Source: Noviherbaspirillum suwonense (GTDB taxonomy: Bacteria; Pseudomonadota; Gammaproteobacteria; Burkholderiales; Burkholderiaceae_D). Taken from it: a stretch of 64,000 bases of DNA. The notes under the pieces were generated by a model. That model was given only the letters and a program-made list of their open reading frames with translations. It was not told the DNA's origin and ran no database searches. A program made the position numbers and the translations under genes. Positions 50,201 through 58,979 of the stretch are shown here, piece by piece. Each line of letters begins with the position of its first letter. Position 1 is the first letter of the stretch. The stretch spans positions 1 through 64,000 of the forward strand of contig NZ_FXUL01000023.1 of NCBI RefSeq assembly GCF_900182955.1, written 5' to 3'.

Positions 50201-50893
50201 TTATGGGGAAGACTTGCTGCACAGGTTCATCGCGCGCATCGCTTCGCTGCAGGCGGCGTTTTCGGCAGGCAGTGGCGGCACGGCAAGCGCGGCGGCTGCG
50301 GGCGCGGCGACGACGTTGCGGGCGACCGGCGGCGTCGGGCGTTCGCTCGCGGCGGCAGCGGCAGCGGCGGGGGCTGCACGCGCGGGCGCACGTGGGGCCG
50401 GAGCCGCCGCAAGCGGCGCGGCGGGAGCGGGGATCTTGCGAACGGTCGGCGCGGGGGCAGGCGTTGGGACGGCAGGGACTGGGACGGCGGAAGCAGGTGC
50501 AGTGGAAGCCGGTGCGGCGGAAGCGGCCGCCGGCGTGGGTTCGGTGGCCGCTGGCGCCGGCCGCGCCGCCAACGGCAGCAGCCGTTCCGGCATCGCCAGG
50601 ATCGCCAGCGATGCGCCGACCAGTATCAGCAGCGACGCAAACCAGAGCCTGACCGGCCAGGCCGGCCTTGGCTGCGCCGGACCGGACTGCGGCATTGCAA
50701 TGCTGGAGGAGATCGCATAGCCCGGCACCAGCGGCCGCATCGCGGGCGGGCCGGCGTCACCCGGCGCGGAGATAGCTGCGGCAACGGTCGCGTGCGGCGG
50801 ATCCTGACGGTCAGCCCCGGCAGGAAACGCCGGCGATGGAATTTCGCTCGGCTCCTGGCCCATGGTTTCGAGCCGGGAAAATAGACGACTCAT
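50201..50893 (-). CDS. Ala/Pro-rich single-pass membrane protein, unknown function
   Basis: The protein has 230 residues and is not recognised. One transmembrane helix (VRLWFASLLILVGASLAIL, about 82-100) separates a short cytoplasmic N-terminus from a long periplasmic Ala/Pro-rich region. The tail ends in CSEAMRAMNLCSK, with the same Cys spacing as the TAXI protein tail. It starts at ATG 50893 and ends 15 bases before the TAXI gene. The low-complexity middle looks like a spacer across the periplasm. Confidence 0.75.
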   Translation of the reverse strand: MSRLFSRLETMGQEPSEIPSPAFPAGADRQDPPHATVAAAISAPGDAGPPAMRPLVPGYAISSSIAMPQSGPAQPRPAWPVRLWFASLLILVGASLAILAMPERLLPLAARPAPAATEPTPAAASAAPASTAPASAVPVPAVPTPAPAPTVRKIPAPAAPLAAAPAPRAPARAAPAAAAAAASERPTPPVARNVVAAPAAAALAVPPLPAENAACSEAMRAMNLCSKSSP

Positions 50894-51066
50894 CGTCCGT
50901 CCTTGTTCGAATTGATAAATTTTTCCAGCGGGATGTCCCTGGTCGCCTGCGGGGAATCCGTGCATTTTCTGGAAAAGAACTTAGCAAATTATAACGAAAA
51001 AGGCTTAGTGGACAATGGAAATGTTAAACGACAGGATGCCTGCCATCCCGTATCGCGCAAGGAGCG

Positions 51067-51909
51067 TCACGCCAGGCTGGCCTGCCGGACCCGGCGCAGG
51101 TTGGGCTGGAAGAAGCGCGCGACCTGCAAGGCGCCGACATGGCGGTCGATGAACTCGACCTTGCCGGACGCGCCGAGCACGGTGTTCCATTCCGCTTCCA
51201 GCCGGGCGGTGGTCAGCGCGGCATGGGCTGGCGTCAGGGCCACCGACGGCAGCACGTCGGCCTCGGTCAGCGCGGCGGCCATCAGCGCCAGCCGCGGCCG
51301 GGTCACGAGGCTGGCCAGTTCCGGCCGCGGCGGCGCCGCCGGCGGCGTCACGATGCCGCTGTGCCAGTCGTGGCAGCAGCGCGCCAGCGGCACGCCGCAC
51401 GCGCTTTCGGTCGCCAGGATCAGCGTCGCCAGCACCGCCCGGTCGGCTGCGGCGACGCCGGCGGCTGCCAGGTAGGGAGATGCGGCCTCGATCGAGCACA
51501 GTTCATGCTGGAACGGGTAGAGCCGCCGCCCGCCATCGTGGTGGAAGTCGTGCAGCAGCGCCGCCAGCAGCAGCAGCGCCTGTTCCTCCCTTGCAAGCGC
51601 CGCCAGCTGGGCTATCGCCAGCGTGCACAGCAGCACCTCGCGGTAGTGGCGGGCGTTGTGGTAGCCATTGGCCATGCCGGCGCCGATGCCGGCGTCGATG
51701 TCCCGCGCGGCCGCCATGCCTGCGCGGTGCAGCGGATCCGCAGGCGCCACGGCGGTGACCTGCATCGCCAGCGTGAACGCCTGCGCCAGCGGCGCCGGCG
51801 TCGCCGCGAGCGTGTCGAAGGCGGCGACGATGTCGCGGGCCGCCGCGAACGGGTCCATGTCGGCCGTCATCCGGAACGGCGGATGATCCAGCAGCGCAGC
51901 CATGCTCAT
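51067..51909 (-). CDS. Class I cyclic-nucleotide phosphodiesterase-like HD protein
   Basis: The protein has 280 residues. Residues 83-88 (YHNARH) and 120-126 (HDFHHDG) match the paired YHNxxH and HDxxHxG motifs of class I 3',5'-cyclic-nucleotide phosphodiesterases. A later Asp218 (TEADVLP) fits the third metal ligand and LILATE (163-168) the LATD segment. It would thus hydrolyse cAMP or cGMP, but a different HD phosphohydrolase activity is possible. The ATG overlaps the HD-GYP stop by four bases. Confidence 0.65.
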   Translation of the reverse strand: MSMAALLDHPPFRMTADMDPFAAARDIVAAFDTLAATPAPLAQAFTLAMQVTAVAPADPLHRAGMAAARDIDAGIGAGMANGYHNARHYREVLLCTLAIAQLAALAREEQALLLLAALLHDFHHDGGRRLYPFQHELCSIEAASPYLAAAGVAAADRAVLATLILATESACGVPLARCCHDWHSGIVTPPAAPPRPELASLVTRPRLALMAAALTEADVLPSVALTPAHAALTTARLEAEWNTVLGASGKVEFIDRHVGALQVARFFQPNLRRVRQASLA

Positions 51910-53717
51910 GCGCGCTTTCCGGTGTTTCCGATGAAGGCGGCGACGTCGACATCGTCCATCTGCTCGGGCTTCAGGTAGCGCTCGCCGTAGCGGCGGTACA
52001 GGCCGGTGCTCAGGAAGAGGTCGAACAGGTCCGGGTCGATATGCCCGATCTGCTTCAGGTGGGCGAGGATGGCGATCGACTCCGACAGCGTCTTGGCCTT
52101 CTTGTACGGGCGGTCGCAGGCGGTCAGCGCCTCGAAGATGTCGGCAATGGCCATGATGCGCGCCGGCACCGACAGGTCTTCCTGTCCCAGGCCGCGCGGA
52201 TAGCCGCTGCCGCTCAGCGTCTCGTGATGCGTGCCCGCATATTCCGGCACGCGGCGCAAATTTTTCGGCAGCGGCAGCTGTTCCAGCATGACGATGGTCT
52301 GCATGATGTGTTCGTTGATCTTGTAGCGGTCCTCGGCGGTCAGCGTGCCGCGCGAGACGCACAGGTTGTACAGCTCGCCCTGGTTGTACAGGTGTTCCGG
52401 CACCTTCATCCTGAAGCCGTAGGCCGGGTCCAGGCCCGGGCTTGCCGGGCGCGGGATCAGGTGATGCGGCTTGTCGGCCAGCAGCCGTTCCTGCGCCGGC
52501 AGCGGGGCCGGCGGCAGCAGCGAGACCCGCGACAGCTCCTCGTTGGACAGGCCCAGCCGGTCGTCGAAATGGCGCAGCCAGGTGCGGCCGGCGATCGCAT
52601 GCAGCCGCTCGACCGCGGAAGCGGCCAGGGTCTCGCCGCCGATATTGCAGCCGGCGACGAAGGCGAAATCGTCTTCCAGCTCGCGCACGCTGGCCGCGAA
52701 GGCGGCGTCGGCCACGGCCGCGTCGACGCCGTCCAGCCTGGCCTGCAGCCGCGCGATCTCGGCGTCGCGCCGCAGGATCTCGAAGCGCAGCCGCACTTCA
52801 TGGATGCGATTGTGGATGACTTCGAGCTTGGTCGCCTTCTCGACGATGTGTTCCGGCGTGGTGATCTTGCCGCAGTCGTGCAGCCAGGCGCCGATGCGGA
52901 ATTCCCGCCATTCGTCGGCGCTGGCGAAGCGGAAATCGGCCAGCGGGCCGCTGTCGACGCCGCAGGCTTCCTCGGCCAGCATCATCGCCAGCTGCGGCAC
53001 GCGTTCGCAGTGGCCGCCGGTATGGGCGCTCTTGGCGTCGATGGCGCCCGCCAGGATGCGCACCATCGCGTCGATCAGCTCATTCTGCGCCGCCATCAGG
53101 TGATGGTTCTCCAGAGCCACCGCGGCCTGGGCGGCCAGCGCCTCGACGAAACTCGTATCCTGCCGGCTGAAGGCGACCACCTGACCGCTCTGCCGGTCGG
53201 TCGCATTGATGAACTGCAGCACGCCGATGACCTCGCCGCCGCGCGGCGCCATCGGCACGGCCAGCATCGACACCGTGCGGTAGCCCGTTTCCAGGTCGAA
53301 GTGCCGGGTGCCGCTCAGGTCGAAGCGGGACTCGGTGTAGACGTCGTCGATGAACACGCTCTTGTTGTTCAATGCGACGTTGGTGCAGACATGGCGTTCG
53401 TCGGGCCGCCCGGTGTGCGGGTCGATCAGCGGGATTTCAACCGAGGGCAGGTGGTCGGAGCGCGAGCGCAGCGCAAAGCGCAGCCCGCCGCCCTCGGTCT
53501 TCAAATAGAGCGTCGCCGCGTCCGCATTGCAGATGCGCTTGCCCGCCATCAGGATATGCCGCAGCAGCTTGTCGCGGTCCCGCTCCGACGCCAGCAGCAG
53601 GCCGTTTTCCACCAGGCTGGCCAGCTGCTCGCGCACTTCGGTCAGGCTTTGCTGCATCAGCGGGGCGGCCGCGCGCGGCAAGGTGCAGGGGTCACGTAGC
53701 GTTGCTGGCATTTGCAT
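51906..53717 (-). CDS. GAF-HD-GYP protein (probable c-di-GMP phosphodiesterase)
   Basis: The protein has 603 residues. A GAF domain spans about 30-205. The HD-GYP core has HCERV (236-240), the HD pair H280-D281 with K284 (LHDCGK), HHET (497-500) and GSGYP (503-507). About 150 residues are inserted between the HD helix and the LTAEDRYKINEHI segment. HD-GYP enzymes usually split c-di-GMP to GMP or pGpG. The start is set at the Met of MQMPATLRD; the frame continues upstream without homology. It is divergent from the FecR gene. Confidence 0.88.
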   Translation of the reverse strand: MQMPATLRDPCTLPRAAAPLMQQSLTEVREQLASLVENGLLLASERDRDKLLRHILMAGKRICNADAATLYLKTEGGGLRFALRSRSDHLPSVEIPLIDPHTGRPDERHVCTNVALNNKSVFIDDVYTESRFDLSGTRHFDLETGYRTVSMLAVPMAPRGGEVIGVLQFINATDRQSGQVVAFSRQDTSFVEALAAQAAVALENHHLMAAQNELIDAMVRILAGAIDAKSAHTGGHCERVPQLAMMLAEEACGVDSGPLADFRFASADEWREFRIGAWLHDCGKITTPEHIVEKATKLEVIHNRIHEVRLRFEILRRDAEIARLQARLDGVDAAVADAAFAASVRELEDDFAFVAGCNIGGETLAASAVERLHAIAGRTWLRHFDDRLGLSNEELSRVSLLPPAPLPAQERLLADKPHHLIPRPASPGLDPAYGFRMKVPEHLYNQGELYNLCVSRGTLTAEDRYKINEHIMQTIVMLEQLPLPKNLRRVPEYAGTHHETLSGSGYPRGLGQEDLSVPARIMAIADIFEALTACDRPYKKAKTLSESIAILAHLKQIGHIDPDLFDLFLSTGLYRRYGERYLKPEQMDDVDVAAFIGNTGKRA

Positions 53718-53829
53718 GATTGGATCGCAAAAGAATAGTTTTCGTGTAAGGAATAATGTAGCATTGTATTGCAGTATGGAAATTAATTTGGAGTTTGATT
53801 GTTTCTGGGCAACAACTAGGGGGAGCGCG

Positions 53830-54315
53830 ATGTTGAAAACGGGACGGAAAATGCGGCTGGCAGCCACCGCGGTGACAAGGACGATGGCGATCGCGATGGC
53901 ACTGGCCTGCGCAACGGCGCCCGCCGTCGCGCAGGAGACCGGCGCAATCGGCTATGTGATGAAGGTCAGCGGCGAAGCGACCGTCGTCAATGACGGCAAG
54001 GCCGTTCCCGCGGAGGTCGGCACGCCGCTGCTGCAGGGTTCGACGCTGCGCACCGGCCCGGCCGGGTCCATGGGCGTGACGCTAAAGGACAACACCGTGA
54101 TGTCCTTCGGACCGAACAGCGAACTGCGCGTCGCCGAATTTTTGTTCGCGCCCGCCCGCAATGAACTGAAGCTGACCGCCAGCATCACCCGCGGGACGAT
54201 GAACTTCATTTCCGGCGTGATCGCCAAGCTCAAGCCCGAAGCGGTGCAGGTGCAGACGCCGACCGGCACCATCGGCGTGCGCGGCACCCATTTCCTGGTG
54301 AAGGTGGACGGCTGA
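53830..54315 (+). CDS. FecR-domain secreted protein
   Basis: The protein has 161 residues. The signal peptide ends near VAQ (residue 35). The FecR domain runs to the C-terminus with the hallmark VQTPTGTIGVRGTHFLVKV. It is a stand-alone domain without an anti-sigma region, so it is not a FecR regulator. Such proteins often pair with OmpA-like or adenylate-cyclase proteins. The start at 53830 follows a strong GGGGGAG. Its stop overlaps the next ATG by one base. Confidence 0.9.
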   Translation: MLKTGRKMRLAATAVTRTMAIAMALACATAPAVAQETGAIGYVMKVSGEATVVNDGKAVPAEVGTPLLQGSTLRTGPAGSMGVTLKDNTVMSFGPNSELRVAEFLFAPARNELKLTASITRGTMNFISGVIAKLKPEAVQVQTPTGTIGVRGTHFLVKVDG

Positions 54316-54908
54316 TGCTGGCCAGGCTTTCCGGCGCGCTGGTCCTGGCGGCCAGCGTCGCCCTTGCAGGCTGCGCGTCGAAGTCCTACGTGGTGCTGGT
54401 GGAAAGCCCCGATGGCAGCACCGGGGCGATCATCGTCGACAGCGGCCGCGGCGGCCAGCTGGTGAATCGCAAGAACCAGGGCGTGACGATGGACGGTGCG
54501 AACGGCGCGCCATTCGACGTCGAGGCCGCCCGCCTGCAAGCCGACTTCGCTGCCGCTCGGGACGCACAGCCGGCGCTGCCGGCGCGCTACCAGTTCTATT
54601 TCAATACCGGCGGCACCAGCCTCACCACGGAGTCGGCGAACTTCATCCCGGTGGTGCTGGAAGATGTGCGCCAGCGCGGCGCCGCGGCGGTGTCCATCAT
54701 CGGCCATACCGACACGGTGGGGGATGACGCATCCAACGAAAAGCTGGGCCTGATGCGGGCGCGCTCGATCGCGTCGATGCTGCAGCGGACCGGCCTGCAG
54801 GCGCTGGAACTGAGCATCGTGTCCCACGGAAAACGCAACCTGCTGGTGCCTACCGCCGACAATGTGGCGGAGCCGCGCAACCGGCGGGTCGAGGTGAATA
54901 TACGGTAA
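54315..54908 (+). CDS. OmpA-family peptidoglycan-binding lipoprotein
   Basis: The protein has 197 residues. The lipobox is LAGC (Cys21). The C-terminal OmpA domain (about 85-197) is visible in QFYFNTGGTSL, IIGHTDTVGDDASNEKLGL and NRRVEVNI; the two Asp/Arg anchor residues for diaminopimelate are present (HTDT and RNRR). It is coupled to the FecR-domain gene by the TGATG overlap. It would anchor at the outer membrane facing peptidoglycan. Confidence 0.92.
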   Translation: MLARLSGALVLAASVALAGCASKSYVVLVESPDGSTGAIIVDSGRGGQLVNRKNQGVTMDGANGAPFDVEAARLQADFAAARDAQPALPARYQFYFNTGGTSLTTESANFIPVVLEDVRQRGAAAVSIIGHTDTVGDDASNEKLGLMRARSIASMLQRTGLQALELSIVSHGKRNLLVPTADNVAEPRNRRVEVNIR

Positions 54909-55457
54909 CGGAGGCAGGTGATTGCGCCGGCAGCGAGGATGGTGCTTGTCGCGGTTGGCGAATAGGGCCATTGCCATGTGCTAGCGCGGTCTTTCGCTGT
55001 TTAACCTGGTCTCTATCGCTCCTCCATCGCGCGTTGGATAAAGCGTAGAGAAAGCAGCGATGTCGCGTCAAAACCGCTATTTGCTATCGCGGTCTTCAGT
55101 CGTGGTGATCTGTGCCTCATCCATGAGACTCGCCGCGCTATTTCGCGAGAAGTGGCGCACCAGCCCTGACGGAGGGTGACTTGTATCTACCCCATGTAAC
55201 TTTCTGAAGTGTCTCTCGCAATGAATTCCGCCAGTTGGCCAGGCGTCGCTGACTTCGCGGATGAAAACAATACGCCAGCCGCCTGACCCACGCCTGCTTA
55301 CTTCCTGTGCCAGCTAACGCTTCCGCTGTCCGCCACCTCATCAGGCACTGTAATCCGGCGTCGCGTGGCACGGCTGCGGAAACGTGAAATCGCCGTCGCG
55401 GCTTGCCATAGGTATTTACGCCCAGCCTGAGTCCATTAACCCGTCTAAATCCGTGTC
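54909..55457. other. 549-bp gene-free stretch
   Basis: No convincing gene is present in either strand. The base composition is more AT-rich than the preceding genes. Two imperfect copies of CTA-x-CGCGGTCTT lie at 54981 and 55084. A 77-codon minus-strand frame (55138-55371) has no recognisable protein. The stretch may be remnant accessory DNA. Confidence 0.5.
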
Positions 55458-56795
55458 CTAACGGTGTCGCGATTCAATAATGGTTTGCCAATCGGTGCCA
55501 AATAGCGTTGAGTAATGCGCTACTTTATTCAATTCAAACTTGCCAGACGGGCTTACCCAATGACTACAGCCGGCTTCGCAATTGGGAACGAGATATCCCG
55601 GTAAATACTTGTCACCCAGTATCCCGCCGAATAGGCCACCAACAGAGGTACCAATCATTGCCGCGACCGGTCCCTCCGTCGGCGAAGGGTAATTGTAAAT
55701 GGCACTTACAGAATCGACTGTGACACTGCCGGTCGCATTGTCCACTGTTACCGGATGTAGGAATGCCCGGTCTTTTCCATTTGCCAGCTCATTTTGATTC
55801 TGGTATCCAACGAGGAAAAGATTTTCGTCTTTGTCCTGGATGAAGTAGACATTCTGGCCGAATGCGCGTCGGGAGCCGTCTGGCGTGCTGCTATCTGCTG
55901 GCAGCTTGTTATTGTCAACATTTAGATCATTTGTTCGGCGGAAAGCTTCGAAGTTAATGCGATTTCGCCCGTTAAATAATTCCATGGGTAAGGCTTGATA
56001 AAACTCTGAATGTCCGCTATCACTAACCATAAGCCTATACATGCCCTTATTTTTTATGATTGAAACAAATCGGGGCAACGCTGTATCGCTCGAGAATTTA
56101 AATTCTCGCAGGTTTTCCAGAACATAGGGGTTTTCCCGATTCCAGTAATAAGCAACCATCGATCTGCCGTTATATTCAAACGTTGCAAACAGATACCCTC
56201 CCTTACTACCAGGGCCGGAGGAGTCCGGGAGCCAGGCCAGGCTCGACGGATGTGTTTCATCTGGAAATCCGGCGAACGTGTTATTAAGTGATTGACTAAG
56301 TTCCCTGGTGAATGGTGCCGATCCTGCTTTCAACATTCCACTATTGGCGTCGAGACGGCTGGCAGGCACTTTGAAACCCATGATCGACCCTCGATCGCCT
56401 GTCGGTTTCGAGAAAGGCGAGGCCCATTGTTTGCTCTCATTATTGACATTTTCAGCATTGCTGATGAACACGCGAGACGTACCGTCATCCAGCTTGTGCG
56501 TCCGCACAATGCTCTGCGTGTGGTCTTTCGGTTCGAAGCTTTCCGAAGAAGTCGTATCCAGGTAATTAAACGATTCTACGGCGCTGTAACCCGCCCCCGA
56601 CAACGCTTCGTCCACCGAGCCTGAAAGCTTTTCACCCCCAGGTGTCGTATTGCCATAGGCCAGCGCGATCTTGGTGACAATGGCCCGTGCTGCCTGTGCC
56701 GGATTAACCATCATCATGCAAAGCAGGACCGCCCCAAGAATAGGCATGCCCGCTGAAAGCGTCCGCGTCTTTCGCGAAAATTTTTTGGAAAACAT
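55458..56795 (-). CDS. Secreted protein of unknown function
   Basis: The protein has 445 residues and I do not recognise a family. A signal peptide (about 1-35, ending AQA) precedes a polar, Ser/Asn-rich mature region with several strand-like blocks such as GGYLFATFEYNGRSMVAYYW and NVYFIQDKDENLFLVGYQN. Near the C-terminus there are a glycine-rich GTSVGGLFGGILGDKY patch and a pair of cysteines (CEAGC). Codon use is AT-richer than neighbouring genes, suggesting transfer. It is downstream of the small secreted gene at 56898-57194 and probably co-transcribed. Confidence 0.75.
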   Translation of the reverse strand: MFSKKFSRKTRTLSAGMPILGAVLLCMMMVNPAQAARAIVTKIALAYGNTTPGGEKLSGSVDEALSGAGYSAVESFNYLDTTSSESFEPKDHTQSIVRTHKLDDGTSRVFISNAENVNNESKQWASPFSKPTGDRGSIMGFKVPASRLDANSGMLKAGSAPFTRELSQSLNNTFAGFPDETHPSSLAWLPDSSGPGSKGGYLFATFEYNGRSMVAYYWNRENPYVLENLREFKFSSDTALPRFVSIIKNKGMYRLMVSDSGHSEFYQALPMELFNGRNRINFEAFRRTNDLNVDNNKLPADSSTPDGSRRAFGQNVYFIQDKDENLFLVGYQNQNELANGKDRAFLHPVTVDNATGSVTVDSVSAIYNYPSPTEGPVAAMIGTSVGGLFGGILGDKYLPGYLVPNCEAGCSHWVSPSGKFELNKVAHYSTLFGTDWQTIIESRHR

Positions 56796-56897
56796 GTTTA
56801 TTCCTTCGATGAGTATATGCCTTCGACAAATTTCTCTGTTGAAGAAGGCAATTTTGCGGAAATGAATCTCGACGAAAACGCTGGTATTGCCGGTGCG

Positions 56898-57194
56898 TCA
56901 ATTCACCAGCATGACATGCGTGATGATTGCCCGGTCTCCCTGGCAACTGGTGTAATAAAGCCTTACCTGGCGAGAAGCAAGTTTTGCTGCCAGGGCTAGA
57001 TCAAACACTTCACGAAAATTGGTATTGGATCTTGGTACGTTGTACAAGCTGCCGCCGCATGTCGATGACTTGGTGCCACCGATAATCACGTCATTTGGAT
57101 CAGCATAAAAATCGGTTACGTTCACCGTTGTATCCGCTGCCATGGCGGCGGACGAGAGAAACAGGGCAAGGATAGGCAGGGTTTTTTTGAACAT
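56898..57194 (-). CDS. Small secreted protein with two cysteines, unknown function
   Basis: The protein has 98 residues. A signal peptide ends at AMA (residue 19). The mature part of about 79 residues has two Cys (STCGGSL and TSCQGDR) that could form a disulfide and ends at IITHVMLVN. No family is recognised. It starts an AT-rich two-gene group with the 445-residue secreted protein and is divergent from the GspC-like gene. Confidence 0.7.
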   Translation of the reverse strand: MFKKTLPILALFLSSAAMAADTTVNVTDFYADPNDVIIGGTKSSTCGGSLYNVPRSNTNFREVFDLALAAKLASRQVRLYYTSCQGDRAIITHVMLVN

Positions 57195-57591
57195 GATTAC
57201 TCTCCAATAATTAAATTTAAAATAGCGACTTGGCTTGGTTTTTAATAACGACTTTTGCTAAGCTAAAGTGATCGTTAATCGATCATTCTCATTATATAAA
57301 TGGCATCACCGTATTGCATCCGGCATTAAGTATTGCCGCCAGCATAAAGTATGCTAGTTATTTAACAAAATATCGCTTATCCATTTATCTATTTAACTCC
57401 TATTTCCTGCGTTAAGATAGGATTTGGATAAAATAAATTTGGCGTTCAACGATCTTTTTCCCGTGCCGATTCAAATACCGTCTTATTAATTTACTGATCG
57501 CACAAAGTGAAATTGGTGCGTTCGGTTATCACTACGCAATCGATCTAATTGGAGTGATCGAACTTCAAACTGGAAATGGCTAGGGAGTGAA
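57195..57591. other. 397-bp AT-rich divergent intergenic region
   Basis: The region is strongly AT-rich compared with the rest of the window and has no gene. It holds a palindrome TGATCG-TTAAT-CGATCA at 57269-57285 and further TGATCG copies at 57495-57500 and 57555-57560. Promoters of the small secreted gene and the GspC-like gene must lie here, but no clear hexamer pair was singled out. Confidence 0.55.
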
Positions 57592-58194
57592 ATGAAATGT
57601 GTTCGCCTATTGGCTACTGGTATGCTGATTGCCGCAATTTTCGCTTCCGGAAATTACTGGTTCAGCCACTTTTCAAAGCCGGCGTCCTTGCCCTTGGCTG
57701 TCATCCCCCGGGAAGCGCAATCATCGCTTGACGTCACTGCTGCCCGGAATCTCTTCGGGAAACGTGTCGAGATGCTGACGCGCCGCGACTACAAGCTGAC
57801 CGGGGTGATTTTTTCGGGCGCGATTACCGATCGCATGGCCATTATTTCCGTCAATAGGGAGCCTGCGGCTGTGGTGAGACTTGGTGGGCAACTACAAGCG
57901 GGTGTCACGCTGAAAGAAGTACATCGATTCAATATCATCCTGTCCATCGAACATGGCGACCTGCGTGTCGACTTCCCGCGAACGGCCCAGGCGCCGGCAG
58001 ATAATTACGCCCTTGTCGAGAATCCGGAGCCCGTCCAGGTAACGGAAGCAGGACTGGCAGTGAACCAGGCAGAGGAAGCGGGCAGGGCGGAGTCGCCGGC
58101 GGCGGCGACACGTCCGGCGCCATGGGGGCTCTCCCGGCCAGATCCCGTTCCGGGCATCCCGGCCGTCATCCGGGCAGCGCCGCCGATGCGTTAG
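57592..58194 (+). CDS. Orphan GspC-like (T2SS protein C/N homology region) protein
   Basis: The protein has 200 residues. One N-terminal transmembrane helix (about 5-22) is followed by the GspC homology region: ARNLFGKRVEM, LTGVIFSGAITDRMAIISV and VVRLGGQLQAGVTLKEV. No PDZ or coiled-coil domain follows; a Pro/Ala-rich tail ends the protein. GspC links the inner-membrane platform to the outer-membrane secretin in type II secretion. No other gsp gene is near, so it may serve a distant T2SS or a different complex. Confidence 0.7.
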   Translation: MKCVRLLATGMLIAAIFASGNYWFSHFSKPASLPLAVIPREAQSSLDVTAARNLFGKRVEMLTRRDYKLTGVIFSGAITDRMAIISVNREPAAVVRLGGQLQAGVTLKEVHRFNIILSIEHGDLRVDFPRTAQAPADNYALVENPEPVQVTEAGLAVNQAEEAGRAESPAAATRPAPWGLSRPDPVPGIPAVIRAAPPMR

Positions 58195-58392
58195 GCCTGC
58201 CGCGGATCGGATCCGCGCGGATACCCGCAATGCCATGCCTGCCTGTTAAACACCGTTTGGCCTGGACGATTACCTCCCGCTGCCACCATGCCTGGCGCCA
58301 GCGATGAATGCCTGCCAGGAATCGTTGATCCGAAGCCGTCCGCATTCGCGTAAAATTCCGCGCTATTCCTTCACCCACCCGACAGCACGCAC

Positions 58393-58962
58393 ATGACCAT
58401 CAAATCCGACAAGTGGATACGCCGCATGGCCGAACAGACCGGCATGATCGAACCGTTCGAGCCGGGCCAGGTGCGCACCAACGCCAGCGGCCAGAAGATC
58501 GTCTCCTACGGCACCTCGTCCTACGGCTACGACATCCGCTGCGCGGACGAATTCAAGATCTTCACCAATATCAACAGCACCATCGTCGACCCGAAGAACT
58601 TCGATGAAAACTCCTTCGTCGACATCAAGAGCGACGTCTGCATCATTCCGCCGAACTCGTTCGCGCTGGCCCGCACCATCGAATATTTCCGCATACCGCG
58701 CAGCGTGCTGACCATCTGCCTGGGCAAGTCGACCTACGCGCGCTGCGGCATCATCGTCAACGTGACGCCGTTCGAGCCGGAATGGGAAGGCTACGTGACG
58801 CTGGAGTTTTCCAATACCACGCCGCTGCCGGCCAAGATCTATGCCGGCGAAGGCTGCGCCCAGGTGCTTTTCTTCGAGAGCGATGAAATCTGCGAAACCT
58901 CCTATCGCGACCGCGGCGGCAAGTACCAGGGCCAGACCGGCGTGACCCTGCCCAAGACCTGA
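58393..58962 (+). CDS. dcd: dCTP deaminase
   Basis: The protein has 189 residues, the normal Dcd length. It converts dCTP to dUTP for thymidylate synthesis. The signatures [27 protein letters not shown] and the catalytic Glu in [14 protein letters not shown] are intact, as is the C-terminal [14 protein letters not shown]. It lies 18 bases before pabBC. Confidence 0.97.
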   Translation: MTIKSDKWIRRMAEQTGMIEPFEPGQVRTNASGQKIVSYGTSSYGYDIRCADEFKIFTNINSTIVDPKNFDENSFVDIKSDVCIIPPNSFALARTIEYFRIPRSVLTICLGKSTYARCGIIVNVTPFEPEWEGYVTLEFSNTTPLPAKIYAGEGCAQVLFFESDEICETSYRDRGGKYQGQTGVTLPKT

Positions 58963-58979
58963 CGCCAGGCGACGCCACG

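Noticed and set aside
55138-55371. 77-codon minus-strand frame in the gap after the OmpA lipoprotein
   Set aside because: There is no ribosome site, no motif and no recognisable transposase or other family, so it is treated as chance.
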